Assembly: GCA_947459245.1 (NCBI GenBank) | Contig: CANHCV010000021.1 | Coordinates: forward strand, 1-33,284 | Direction of reading: 5' to 3' | From: Bacteroidota bacterium | GTDB taxonomy: Bacteria > Bacteroidota > Bacteroidia > UBA7662 > CANHCV01 | DNA: 33,284 bases | In this document: in pieces, positions 9,049 to 18,206 of the stretch | Numbering within the stretch: position 1 is the stretch's first letter | How the letters are laid out: each line of letters starts with the position of its first letter | Translations under genes and position numbers: made by a program | The notes under the pieces: generated by a model | Database searches by the model: none | What the model saw: the letters and a program-made list of their open reading frames with translations, nothing else | Told to the model about the DNA's origin: nothing

Positions 9049-9432
9049 ATGACACCCATGAAGCCATTTGTTTTGATTGATGACGATGAAATTTTCAATT
9101 TCCTGCATCAAGCCGTTATCCGGCAAGTTGCTGCCGACGCGAACATCCAAGTTTTTCAGAGCAGTAAGGCAGCATTGGAAGCCATTCATGCGGCTCCCTT
9201 CAACGATTGCATTTTTTTGATCGATATCCGCATGCCGGAAATCAATGGTTTTGAGTTGTTGGATGCTTTTCAAAAGCTTCCCTCCACCCATTTTTCGAAT
9301 TCAGAGGTTTACTTCGTTACCTCCTCCATCGACGAACGTGATCGGGAAAAAGGATTGTCGTATCCTTTGATTACGGGTTATTTAGAAAAACCCATTTCCA
9401 TCGCAAAAATTAAGGAAATTTCGGGAGTTTAA
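9049..9432 (+). CDS. Stand-alone CheY-like response regulator receiver protein
   Basis: FVLIDDDEIFNFLHQ; FLIDIRMPEINGFELLDAF; VYFVTSS; GYLEKPIS. The ATG at 9058 (MKPFVLIDDDE) is an equally good start. Confidence 0.92.
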   Translation: MTPMKPFVLIDDDEIFNFLHQAVIRQVAADANIQVFQSSKAALEAIHAAPFNDCIFLIDIRMPEINGFELLDAFQKLPSTHFSNSEVYFVTSSIDERDREKGLSYPLITGYLEKPISIAKIKEISGV

Positions 9433-10255
9433 CGTTCTCGAAAAATCGGATCGTTTTCTCGGCAACACCCTTCAAGGCGTGGGGCGGTTCTTCAGAATTC
9501 CAAGGATGGGATGCTCCAAACACATGATTGGCGCCTTCAACCAAATGCAAGTCTGCATGGGCATTCCATTTTTTCAACCTCAATGCTTCTTCCCAAGAAA
9601 CGGCCTCATCGGCAGTACCATGAATGATCAGCATGGGTTTGAGCATCCTTTGAACATTTGTTTTGATGCGAAGGATGTTTTTATTCCGTTGGTAATCTTG
9701 CAATATATCGATATCGAGAGGCAACGACTCTCCGGTTCGTTGGTTGATGATTTCCATGGATCCCATGATTTCCCAACGTTGCCGCTGTTCTTCCCCCCAT
9801 CGGTTGTACTTGCTGATTCCCGCCCAGGTTACGATTCCTTTGACAGATGGATGACTTGCCGCATTGATGGCCGCACCCGCACCTCGGCTATGCCCAATAA
9901 CGAATAGCGGCAACTTGCGCAACACCGGAAAAACCTCTCCAGAACGAATAAAATCAAGAAACGCCAAGGTTTCGATCCGTTCTCGGCTGTAGGTATTCTT
10001 TCGAAATTTTTCGGGATGAACAAACGTTTGCGTTTCCTCAAGACCCGTACCGTTGTGGGAAAAATTGAATTTTAATACCGCCCAACCTTCTTTCATCCAA
10101 GCCTCGGAACAAGCATTCCACGCTCCCCAATCTTTAAATCCCTTGAACCCATGGATAAACAAAATGACTCCTTTGGGATTTTCAGGGATGAAGGCATCGT
10201 AAACCAGCACATCTGGGGTAGAAGGCACCTGGAAATGGTTGTTTCTGAAAATCAT
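9410..10255 (-). CDS. Alpha/beta hydrolase (dienelactone hydrolase-like)
   Basis: GVILFIHGFKGFKDW; LFVIGHSRGAGAA (nucleophile elbow); MLIIHGTADEAVSWEEA; HLVEGANHVF. Confidence 0.88.
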   Translation of the reverse strand: MIFRNNHFQVPSTPDVLVYDAFIPENPKGVILFIHGFKGFKDWGAWNACSEAWMKEGWAVLKFNFSHNGTGLEETQTFVHPEKFRKNTYSRERIETLAFLDFIRSGEVFPVLRKLPLFVIGHSRGAGAAINAASHPSVKGIVTWAGISKYNRWGEEQRQRWEIMGSMEIINQRTGESLPLDIDILQDYQRNKNILRIKTNVQRMLKPMLIIHGTADEAVSWEEALRLKKWNAHADLHLVEGANHVFGASHPWNSEEPPHALKGVAEKTIRFFENVKLPKFP

Positions 10256-10261
10256 GGCAGT

Positions 10262-11113
10262 TTAATTTCGGATATCGATTCCCCATTGCAATTTTTTGCG
10301 AATGTTCTCTGGGAAATTTTCCCACGGCAAACGCACCAAACGGAAATGGAAATCGGCCTTTTTAACCTTCAACGTGATGTTGGAATCGAACCACTCGGTT
10401 CTGGAATCGAGGGTAGCTGCGAACTGAATGTTCTTCTCTTTGAAGCTCAACTCAATTTCGGCATGATCGGGAACCACCACGGGACGAACATTGAGTTGAT
10501 GGGGTGCAATGGGAGAAATGATAAAAATGGGGCTGTCGGGGAAAGCGATGGGACCTCCGCAACTCAACGAATATCCGGTTGAGCCGGTAGGGGTGGCCAC
10601 AATGATTCCGTCGGCCCAAATGGTACTGAGGCGTTGGCCATTCACCGATACGTGCACCCCAATCATGGAAGCCCGATCTTTTTTGAGAATGGTTAAATCA
10701 TTCAATGCAAACGGGAAGTTCGGAAACAACCCGTTGGGGGTAATCAATTCGATGAGACTTCGGCTTTCCAATTGGAAATTGCGATCCACCAACGCTTGGG
10801 CAATGTCTTCAAACGAATCGTTTTGGGCTGCCAAAAATCCCATTTTTCCGAAGTTCAAGCCCAAAACAGGGATTCCTGAATTCTTCACGAGCATGGCCGT
10901 TTCCAAAACGGTTCCATCACCGCCTAACGACAATACCAATTCTGTTTTAGGAGGCAGTGCCTCAGTAAAAACCGTTGATTCGGAGGGAAAGAGGTCTGAA
11001 AAATGCTGATGAAAAAACAACGTTGCGCCTCTATTTTGTAAGGCTTCAACCAAGTTGCGAATGATTTCGTTGTTTTTCGGCTCTAGTTTTCGACTGTAGA
11101 GGGCGATGTTCAT
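10262..11113 (-). CDS. nadK: NAD kinase
   Basis: LVLSLGGDGTVLETA; GLNFGKMGFLA; LNDLTILKKDRASMIGVHVSVNGQ; WADGIIVATPTGSTGYSLSCGGPI. Start at MNIALYSRKLEPKN. Confidence 0.96.
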   Translation of the reverse strand: MNIALYSRKLEPKNNEIIRNLVEALQNRGATLFFHQHFSDLFPSESTVFTEALPPKTELVLSLGGDGTVLETAMLVKNSGIPVLGLNFGKMGFLAAQNDSFEDIAQALVDRNFQLESRSLIELITPNGLFPNFPFALNDLTILKKDRASMIGVHVSVNGQRLSTIWADGIIVATPTGSTGYSLSCGGPIAFPDSPIFIISPIAPHQLNVRPVVVPDHAEIELSFKEKNIQFAATLDSRTEWFDSNITLKVKKADFHFRLVRLPWENFPENIRKKLQWGIDIRN

Positions 11114-11775
11114 TCGATATTGAGGTAATTCTCTAAATTTTTCCAACGATCGTGCAGGAATTCATCCATTTCAGCGGCTTGAATAACCGATAAAACTTGG
11201 TAATCGAAACGTTCCATGGCGCTGCGAATGGGTTCCATGTGACTTAGGTTTACCTTCAACGTTACCTCGATGTTGAGATCGGCATCGGGATCACTGCAGG
11301 AAAGGTGAACCAATCGAGCGTTTTCCGACTCGCAAATCCGGGCCAATTGGCTCGGCATGTAATCGTGAACACCCATTTTTAAAATGATCAATCCGCCTTC
11401 CGATAACAAGGAAGGACTTTCTTGAAGGAAAGATAACCAGCTGGCCGTGGTAATGCATCCCACGTATTTCTCGTCGGCGTTAACCACGGGCAAAACGGTG
11501 AGGTGTTGTCCCATCATGGGCCCGAAAACTTTGGAAAGGGGGGCATTGGGATGGGTTTGAGGAATGATGGTGGGCGAAAGTGCATAGGCACATTCTTTTT
11601 CAAGTAACCCGTCTTCCAACATGGTCTCGATCGATAATAACCCAACCAAATGTTCCGATTCTACAACCGGAATATGACCGAGGTTATGGCCTAAAAAACG
11701 AATCGCCGCTTCCTTGATGAGTTCTTCAGGTTTGGCGGCGACGATGCGTTGATCGAGAATTTCTTTGGCGATCAT
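11110..11775 (-). CDS. CBS-domain protein with ACT-like C-terminal region
   Basis: Two CBS motifs: HNLGHIPVVESEHLVGLLSIETM and QHLTVLPVVNADEKYVGCITTASWL. C-terminal LIILKMGVHDYMPSQLARICESENARLVHL. Start placed at MIAKEILDQ, giving an ATGA overlap with the upstream gene. Confidence 0.85.
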   Translation of the reverse strand: MIAKEILDQRIVAAKPEELIKEAAIRFLGHNLGHIPVVESEHLVGLLSIETMLEDGLLEKECAYALSPTIIPQTHPNAPLSKVFGPMMGQHLTVLPVVNADEKYVGCITTASWLSFLQESPSLLSEGGLIILKMGVHDYMPSQLARICESENARLVHLSCSDPDADLNIEVTLKVNLSHMEPIRSAMERFDYQVLSVIQAAEMDEFLHDRWKNLENYLNIE

Positions 11776-12533
11776 AATCCCTTTTTGGTGAGCCAATCGG
11801 CTAAAATATCGTTGAATAGATCTGGATATTCCATCATGGGGGCATGACCGCAACGGTCCACCCACGCAATTTCAGATTGGGGAATCAATTTATGGAACTC
11901 TTCACAAACTTCAGGCGGAGTAACAATGTCGTTCTTCCCCCAAATCAACAGCGTTGGCTGGTTGATGACGTTCAATTCTTGGCTAAGGTTTTGACGAATG
12001 GCGCTTTTAGACATGGCCAAAACTCGAATGATTTTATTTCGATCATTTACAATATCAAAAACTTCATCCACCAATTCTTTGGTAGCCGTTTCGGGATTAA
12101 AAAACGTTTCTTCGGTTTTATTTTTGATGTAGTCGTAACTGCCTCTTTTGGGGTAGGAACCGCCCATGCCGTTTTCGTACAAGCCCGAGCTTCCGGTTAA
12201 AACCAAGCCACAATATTTGGGCGCATGGTTAATGATGTACAACAAAGAAACGTGGCCGCCCAAGGAATTACCGATCAAAACGGCATTTTCTATTCCCTTG
12301 AACTTCAATATTTTATCAACATATTTGGCCAAATTTGGCACGTTGGTGTTGAGTAGAGGAAGCGAATATAATGGAAGAATGGGAATGAAAACCCGGTAAT
12401 TTTCTTTGAACTTATCGATCACACCTTGCCAATTGCTCAGCGCGCCAAAAAGTCCATGCAGAAGCACCAACGGTTGACCTTCTCCAACATCTACATAACG
12501 GAATTCTTTTTCTTCAACGATCGTATACGACAT
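11772..12533 (-). CDS. Alpha/beta hydrolase
   Basis: PLVLLHGLFGALSNW; AVLIGNSLGGHVSLLY; TLLIWGKNDIVTPPEV; WVDRCGHAPMMEYPDLFNDILADWL. Confidence 0.92.
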   Translation of the reverse strand: MSYTIVEEKEFRYVDVGEGQPLVLLHGLFGALSNWQGVIDKFKENYRVFIPILPLYSLPLLNTNVPNLAKYVDKILKFKGIENAVLIGNSLGGHVSLLYIINHAPKYCGLVLTGSSGLYENGMGGSYPKRGSYDYIKNKTEETFFNPETATKELVDEVFDIVNDRNKIIRVLAMSKSAIRQNLSQELNVINQPTLLIWGKNDIVTPPEVCEEFHKLIPQSEIAWVDRCGHAPMMEYPDLFNDILADWLTKKGL

Positions 12534-12565
12534 AGTAAGTTGGTTTCTGAGTGTAAATATAGGTA

Positions 12566-13132
12566 TTAATTTTTTGAAGTTTGCACCATCCAGTTTTCGA
12601 TGATTTTCAAGCCAAAATCGGTTTGAATGCTTTCAGGATGGAATTGCACGCCCCACCAGGGAAGGTTTTTTGCTTGAATCGCCATGATTTCTCCCTGGGG
12701 CGTTACCGCTTCCACCGAAAAAGAATTCGTCTTTTCTTTCAATACCAAGGAATGGTACCGCATTACGGAAAAGCCATTGGGAAGATCTTGAAAAATTCCA
12801 ACTTGCCCATGTTGAAGGGGAGACGTTCTTCCGTGCATGGGCTCATGGGCAAGAACCAGCGATGCACCAAGGAATTCACCCATGGCCTGATGGCCCAAAC
12901 AAACTCCAAAAGTAGGGATTTGGTGGTCCGCTGCCCGTTCCACCACTTCCATTAAATTCCCTGCATCAGCAGGGCGATCGGGGCCCGGTGATAAAATCAA
13001 TCCATCGAACGCTTCCAAAGAAGGAAGTTGCTCCTGGTTGTTAACCACCTGTAAATCGGCCCCTAACCGAAGGAAATAATCGGCTAGAAGGTAGGTAAAA
13101 GAGTCGAAATTATCATGCAGAAGGAACTTCAT
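12566..13132 (-). CDS. Class I glutamine amidotransferase: anthranilate/aminodeoxychorismate synthase component II
   Basis: HDNFDSFTYLLADYF; GLILSPGPDRPADAGN; FGVCLGHQAMGEFLG; WWGVQFHPESIQTD. Confidence 0.93.
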   Translation of the reverse strand: MKFLLHDNFDSFTYLLADYFLRLGADLQVVNNQEQLPSLEAFDGLILSPGPDRPADAGNLMEVVERAADHQIPTFGVCLGHQAMGEFLGASLVLAHEPMHGRTSPLQHGQVGIFQDLPNGFSVMRYHSLVLKEKTNSFSVEAVTPQGEIMAIQAKNLPWWGVQFHPESIQTDFGLKIIENWMVQTSKN

Positions 13133-13643
13133 GTCCTTGGGCTTTCAAAATGAGTGGCGCATCTTCTTCGATCGAAAAACCCAAAGATTCTAAACTTTGG
13201 ATCACCAACTGAATGGACTCGGGAAGAATTCGATAGCGGAAGGCATCGTTTTCTAGCTCTTCCACTTTTCCCATTTCCTGAAAAATTTCTTCGGGCAACC
13301 ACGATAGGATTTCTTCCTCAAACCTCGGGAAAAACTCCCCTTCTTCAAATCCGGGCAACAGTTCCACCGAGAACTCATCTTCTGGAAGTGGCAGCTCCAA
13401 GCCAGGCACGTAATTGGATAAACTTTCGCCCATCAAAAAATGAGGGAAAAGCTGTTCGAACTCCAGAACCTCTAAAATTCGAAACACAACTTCTTCGTAG
13501 GTTTCTTGGGAGGTTAAACGAATGAAATCGGCCCAATTTTTTGAACGAGGTATCGCATCAGAAATCGAGGCATATTGAATGGCTTGGTGTTTGTTTGCAA
13601 TCACCACATTGTCTTGGATAATCCCGTAAACAAGTTCTTTCAT
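13113..13643 (-). CDS. Hypothetical acidic protein (176 aa)
   Basis: ORF sits in frame between tightly packed genes: 1-nt TAATG overlap with the downstream RemB/Wzi-like stop region and 20-nt overlap with pabA/trpG. No family recognised. Confidence 0.7.
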   Translation of the reverse strand: MKELVYGIIQDNVVIANKHQAIQYASISDAIPRSKNWADFIRLTSQETYEEVVFRILEVLEFEQLFPHFLMGESLSNYVPGLELPLPEDEFSVELLPGFEEGEFFPRFEEEILSWLPEEIFQEMGKVEELENDAFRYRILPESIQLVIQSLESLGFSIEEDAPLILKAQGHEVPSA

Positions 13644-15271
13644 TAAAAATCGGATGGGCGGTAAAAAATGGCGGTTTTAATTCCAAAGCTCCAGTAATTT
13701 TCTGTCACAGGAGCCTGAGTTGGCGATTGGGCTGTACGGGAACCGTAGGTCAATTCAACCCGAAGGTTATTCCCTTGGTTAACGATGTAAGCCATGGAAA
13801 ACCGGAGGTGCGTTATGTTTTGAGCATTTCCCTGGGTTAGGAAATTCCCCTCATCGGCAGCTCGCAAATTGTAATTTTTGAAGATATTTCCGCCCAAAGA
13901 AGCCGAAGAGGTATCGTTTCCACGAACGCTATTGGAAAACCAAAGATTGGTTTGGAATCGATTCTGAGTCAACTGAATTTGGCCTAGTAGTTCGTGGAAA
14001 TTAGCACCCAGTGGATGGGCCAACGGAGCATTGGCATGGCTATAATTCTGAACGGGGTACTGGTGCGAATAGGTAAATGGCCGTACCACGTTGTATTCCA
14101 GGAGTCCAAATAGATTTCGGTTATTCTTAAAATTCACGAATCCTTTTACCCCCGCCTGAATGCCGAATTTCTGAGTCCAACTTTGATTTTTTTTACGCCA
14201 ATCCGACAATCTGAACTCATCCAAAAAAAGCTGTCCATAGGTTTGAACCCTACTCGTGATGTTGTAAGAAGTATTCAGCGCAAGAAAAGCATTGTCAACG
14301 CTTCGGTTGTTGTATTCAAGAGGGCGAAAGAAGACAAACGGATTGAGGTAGTTCCAATCGATTCCCCGGATGGTGCCATTAAATGGAGAAACTCGAGCCC
14401 AAACAATGGCATCGTACACCCCAATTTTCCATTTTGGAGTAACTTTCCAATCCAAATAATGGAAGGCGTGGTATTTGGTAGGTAACGGTTTTACATTGCT
14501 CGGAACGGTTCTATCATGCATTTGGGCAATTTGATACCGGTACTGAATGGGGCCCATTTTCCATTCTGCCTTGAAATACGGATATGGGGAACAGAAATCG
14601 CTCAAAATGAGGGAGCGATACCCGTCGCCAATGAATTGGCGTTCGTTTCCGAAAGCCAATCGCACATTATGGGCAGCCTTGTAAGCGAGTTCGCCGGTGG
14701 CATACGCATAATCATAGCCGCCCACTTTAAAATTTTTTACCGGACCTTGCCCCGGCAACGTCCCTGAAACGGTTCGGAATGAATCTAAAAAACTGGGCAA
14801 ATACGATTGATTTTCGGCAAAAGTGGTTGTAAATCCAAACTTCCGTGTTGCTCCCGACAACCAAAATCCGCGGGTATTTTGAGATAATCGGTTGTCTTTA
14901 AGGCTGGATTGTCCGGCCGAAAAATCAACCAAAGGGTAAACCTGAATGCAATAATCGGTATCTACAAATTGAATGAGCTCGTGATCAGTAATTTTTTGAA
15001 CCCATTTGTTTTTGGAGATGGGATTGGTTCGATTTCGGTTAAAGTAAGACAAGTACGACATGCTATGCCGGGCGCGGGAACTCTGTTTTAAAGATTCGGT
15101 GTCATCCGAAGCGATGGCGTAGGGTTCAAAAAAGAACGTTAGATCATCGTGAAAGATGAAGGAATTGATTCGATATTGGGGGTCGCTGGAGCGGGAGAGC
15201 AGAAAAAAAGGTTGAGCATTTGCCGCAAAAATGATGAACCAAGCGATTGCGAAAAAAAGAATCTTTTTCAT
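13643..15271 (-). CDS. Outer-membrane beta-barrel protein, Wzi capsule-assembly/RemB gliding-protein-like
   Basis: Signal MKKILFFAIAWFIIFAANA|Q; FGNERQFIGDGYRSLILSDFCSPYPYFKAEW; DAIVWARVSP; LNPFVFFRPLEY; alternating aromatic barrel pattern. Confidence 0.7.
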   Translation of the reverse strand: MKKILFFAIAWFIIFAANAQPFFLLSRSSDPQYRINSFIFHDDLTFFFEPYAIASDDTESLKQSSRARHSMSYLSYFNRNRTNPISKNKWVQKITDHELIQFVDTDYCIQVYPLVDFSAGQSSLKDNRLSQNTRGFWLSGATRKFGFTTTFAENQSYLPSFLDSFRTVSGTLPGQGPVKNFKVGGYDYAYATGELAYKAAHNVRLAFGNERQFIGDGYRSLILSDFCSPYPYFKAEWKMGPIQYRYQIAQMHDRTVPSNVKPLPTKYHAFHYLDWKVTPKWKIGVYDAIVWARVSPFNGTIRGIDWNYLNPFVFFRPLEYNNRSVDNAFLALNTSYNITSRVQTYGQLFLDEFRLSDWRKKNQSWTQKFGIQAGVKGFVNFKNNRNLFGLLEYNVVRPFTYSHQYPVQNYSHANAPLAHPLGANFHELLGQIQLTQNRFQTNLWFSNSVRGNDTSSASLGGNIFKNYNLRAADEGNFLTQGNAQNITHLRFSMAYIVNQGNNLRVELTYGSRTAQSPTQAPVTENYWSFGIKTAIFYRPSDF

Positions 15272-16278
15272 TGGGTAATGCTGGGAAGGTTCAACTTCAA
15301 ATCTTCCATCACAGCGCGAACTTGTTGACTTTTTCCTTTCTCGCAAACCAACAATGCATCGGGGGTTTGAATGATGAGGAGGTTCGAAACTCCTACGGTT
15401 GCCACCACGGTTCCGGGCGCAAAAACGAAATTATTTTCTCCATCGATTTGAACCAAGCGTTCGGTTTCCAAAGGAAGGTCGTTCTTTTCGTACTCGTCGG
15501 CCAGGGCATCGAAACTACCGAGGTCGCTCCAACCCATGGAGGCGGGAACCATTCGGAGTCGATCCGTTTTTTCAATCACGGCATAATCGATGGAAATGGA
15601 AGGAATCTCCTTCATGTCGTTTTCTAGAGGTGCCAGCACCTGTTCTGTTTTTTGAGCTTTTTCCCAGGCGGTCTTTGTTGTTTCGTACAATGCTGGGGCA
15701 TGCTTTTGGCATTCTTCCAAAAAGGTTTGGGCTGAAAAAGCGAACATTCCTGCATTCCAATAATACCTCCCGGTGGAAATGTATTCTTGAGCGGTTTCGA
15801 AGGTTGGTTTTTCTTTGAAAGAATGAACGCTTTCGCCTTCGGCTTCGATGTAACCGTACCCCGTTTCAGGATAATCAGGCGTGAGTCCGAAAGTAACGAG
15901 GAAGCCTTGTTCTGCGAGCTCAATGGCTCGGTTGGAAGCGTTCAGGAATCCATCTCGGTATCGGATGAGGTGATCGGAAGGGAGCACGAGGAACGTTTCC
16001 GTTGGAAACTGAAAACACGCTAAAGCAACGGCAGGTGCGGTATTGCGCCCTACGGGTTCGTGAATTTGAAAGGCGTTGGGCGCAAATTGTTGGATCCAAT
16101 GGGTGTGTTTCGCATTGGTGGCAACGACCACCTCGGCGCCCAGGGCATCCGCCCGCTCCAATGCATCTTCAAAAAGGGTTTTCCCACCGAAAATGGGAAG
16201 AAATTGTTTGGGTTTCGTTTGTCGGGAAAGGGGCCAAAACCGCTCTCCGCCTCCGCCCGACAGGATTAGTACTTTCAT
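15268..16278 (-). CDS. manC: Mannose-1-phosphate guanylyltransferase
   Basis: MKVLILSGGGGERFWPLSRQTKPKQFLPIFGGKTLFEDAL; EPVGRNTAPAVAL; LPSDHLI; PETGYGYIE; KPTFETAQEYISTGRYYWNAGMFAF; DYAVIEK; GWSDLGSFDAL. Confidence 0.95.
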   Translation of the reverse strand: MKVLILSGGGGERFWPLSRQTKPKQFLPIFGGKTLFEDALERADALGAEVVVATNAKHTHWIQQFAPNAFQIHEPVGRNTAPAVALACFQFPTETFLVLPSDHLIRYRDGFLNASNRAIELAEQGFLVTFGLTPDYPETGYGYIEAEGESVHSFKEKPTFETAQEYISTGRYYWNAGMFAFSAQTFLEECQKHAPALYETTKTAWEKAQKTEQVLAPLENDMKEIPSISIDYAVIEKTDRLRMVPASMGWSDLGSFDALADEYEKNDLPLETERLVQIDGENNFVFAPGTVVATVGVSNLLIIQTPDALLVCEKGKSQQVRAVMEDLKLNLPSITQ

Positions 16279-18188
16279 GATCCTTGTGAATCGAGTTTTT
16301 CGTAGATCGAATTGTTGGAAATAAATTCGGGAACCAGTGTTTTCAACACCTTCACCAACTCCAAATCGGTTGCTTCCTTATGAATTTCGGTGATGTAATT
16401 GATGCCTCCCTGAATTCCATCAAAATGCACGTCTTGCACTTTGGCAACCATGATTTTGGGGTGATGGGTTTTAATGGTATTTTCTTCGTTGGAGAGCAGC
16501 TCTTCATATAACTTTTCCCCTGGACGCAATCCGGTAACTTGAATTTCGATATCAACGCCCAACCGAAGGCCGGATAGTTTGATCATTTTTCGAGCGAGAT
16601 CAATAATTTTTACGCTTTCTCCCATGTCGAACACGTAAATTTCCCCACCTCGGCCCATGGCTCCGGCTTCCAAAACAAGTTCGCAGGCCTCGGGGATGGT
16701 CATGAAATAGCGGGTAATTTCTTCGTGAGTAACTGTAACGGGTCCTCCGTTTTCAATTTGTTTTTTAAATACGGGAATAACGGAACCGTTGGAACCCAAC
16801 ACGTTCCCAAAACGGGTGGTAACAAATCGGCAATGCGGTTGTTGGGCATTGAGTCCTTGGGTGTACATTTCGGCCAAGCGTTTGGTAGCACCCATCACGT
16901 TGGTGGGGTTAACGGCCTTATCGGTAGAGACCATTACGAATTTCTCGCATTTGAACTCTACCGCAAAATCGGCAATTTGTTTGGTGCCCATCACGTTTAC
17001 CCAAATGGCTTCGAAGGGATTGCTTTCCATCAAGGGAACGTGCTTGTAAGCCGCGGCGTGAAAAACTACTTCAGGGCGGTACTTATCAAACAGGTATCGA
17101 ACGCGGGAGGTTTTGTTTACATCTCCAATGATGGCCTTAAACTTACCTTGGTATCCTTTTCGATTCAGCTCAAATTCCAAATCGTACAAGGCCGACTCTG
17201 CTTGGTCAAACGCAATGATAAACCGCGGTTGATATTGGATGACTTGCCTACAGATTTCACTTCCGATGGAACCGGCAGCTCCAGTAATGAAAATCGTTTT
17301 TCCGAGAAGTTCCCTTTTTACGTGATCCGAATCCAAGGAAATCGGATCTCGTTCCAACAAATCTTCGATTCGAACGTTTTTTATCTGCTTTAAATCGATG
17401 TTTCCATCCAGCCATTTTTCGGCGGGAGGAACCACTTTCACCTCCAAATTAGCAGAAAGGAATTTATCGATCAGAGCACTTTTCTTGGTATTGGAAATTT
17501 TTTGAACGGCAATGATGGCAACTTCTGCTTCTAATTTTTGAAGAAGATCGGGCGATAAATCATCGGAATGGTACACCGGAATTCCTTCCAGCGTTTTATT
17601 CACCTTGTTTGAGTTATCATCAAAAAAAGCAACGACCTTGTACCCAAGGCTTTTGTTTTGTTTGAGCGACCCAAGGGTTTGAAGCCCCGATTGTCCCGCA
17701 CCGAAAATCACCACTTTTGCTGCCTTGATTTTATTCTTGATGTTGGAAATGTAGCTAAACCCGGCTTTGATCAGCAATCGGCTAAATACAAGGAGAAAGA
17801 GGGAAAAGAAAAAATGAATGGTGAGAACCCTCAATCGAAAATTAAAGATCGATCCGGAATCGTCTACTTTTTGAACAAGAACGGTTAAAAGAAGTAAGGT
17901 GCAGGTTGCCACCAAAATGGCATTGAAAATTTTAATGGCATCTTGAACGTTGGTATGTCGAATAACACTTGAAAACGACTGGAAGTAAAAAAAGGAAGCG
18001 AGATAAACAAGGAGGAGAATGGGCAATTGAGCAAAGAAAACCGCCCAAGAAAACCAAATGACGTCGCCGGTATTGAAAATCAGATTTGCGAAAAGGAAGG
18101 AAAAGGAAATCAGAAATAAATCAATCAGCAAAATGATCCACCTGGATACAAACTTGTTGGTATATCGCAAAATGAAAGCCTCGATCAT
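16275..18188 (-). CDS. Membrane-anchored nucleotide-sugar 4,6-dehydratase, PglF/FlaA1/WbpM/CapD family
   Basis: N-terminal TM helices; VIFGAGQSGLQTLGSL; GKTIFITGAAGSIGSEICRQV; HAAAYKHVPLMESNPFEAIWVNVMGT; STDKAVNPTNVMGATKR; LRPGEKLYEELL. Confidence 0.94.
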   Translation of the reverse strand: MIEAFILRYTNKFVSRWIILLIDLFLISFSFLFANLIFNTGDVIWFSWAVFFAQLPILLLVYLASFFYFQSFSSVIRHTNVQDAIKIFNAILVATCTLLLLTVLVQKVDDSGSIFNFRLRVLTIHFFFSLFLLVFSRLLIKAGFSYISNIKNKIKAAKVVIFGAGQSGLQTLGSLKQNKSLGYKVVAFFDDNSNKVNKTLEGIPVYHSDDLSPDLLQKLEAEVAIIAVQKISNTKKSALIDKFLSANLEVKVVPPAEKWLDGNIDLKQIKNVRIEDLLERDPISLDSDHVKRELLGKTIFITGAAGSIGSEICRQVIQYQPRFIIAFDQAESALYDLEFELNRKGYQGKFKAIIGDVNKTSRVRYLFDKYRPEVVFHAAAYKHVPLMESNPFEAIWVNVMGTKQIADFAVEFKCEKFVMVSTDKAVNPTNVMGATKRLAEMYTQGLNAQQPHCRFVTTRFGNVLGSNGSVIPVFKKQIENGGPVTVTHEEITRYFMTIPEACELVLEAGAMGRGGEIYVFDMGESVKIIDLARKMIKLSGLRLGVDIEIQVTGLRPGEKLYEELLSNEENTIKTHHPKIMVAKVQDVHFDGIQGGINYITEIHKEATDLELVKVLKTLVPEFISNNSIYEKLDSQGS

Positions 18189-18206
18189 GGTTCAAACTTA
18201 CAAAAA

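Noticed and set aside
16725-17393. 222-aa plus-strand ORF inside the PglF-like gene
   Set aside because: Antisense shadow ORF of a well-supported dehydratase; no own motifs.
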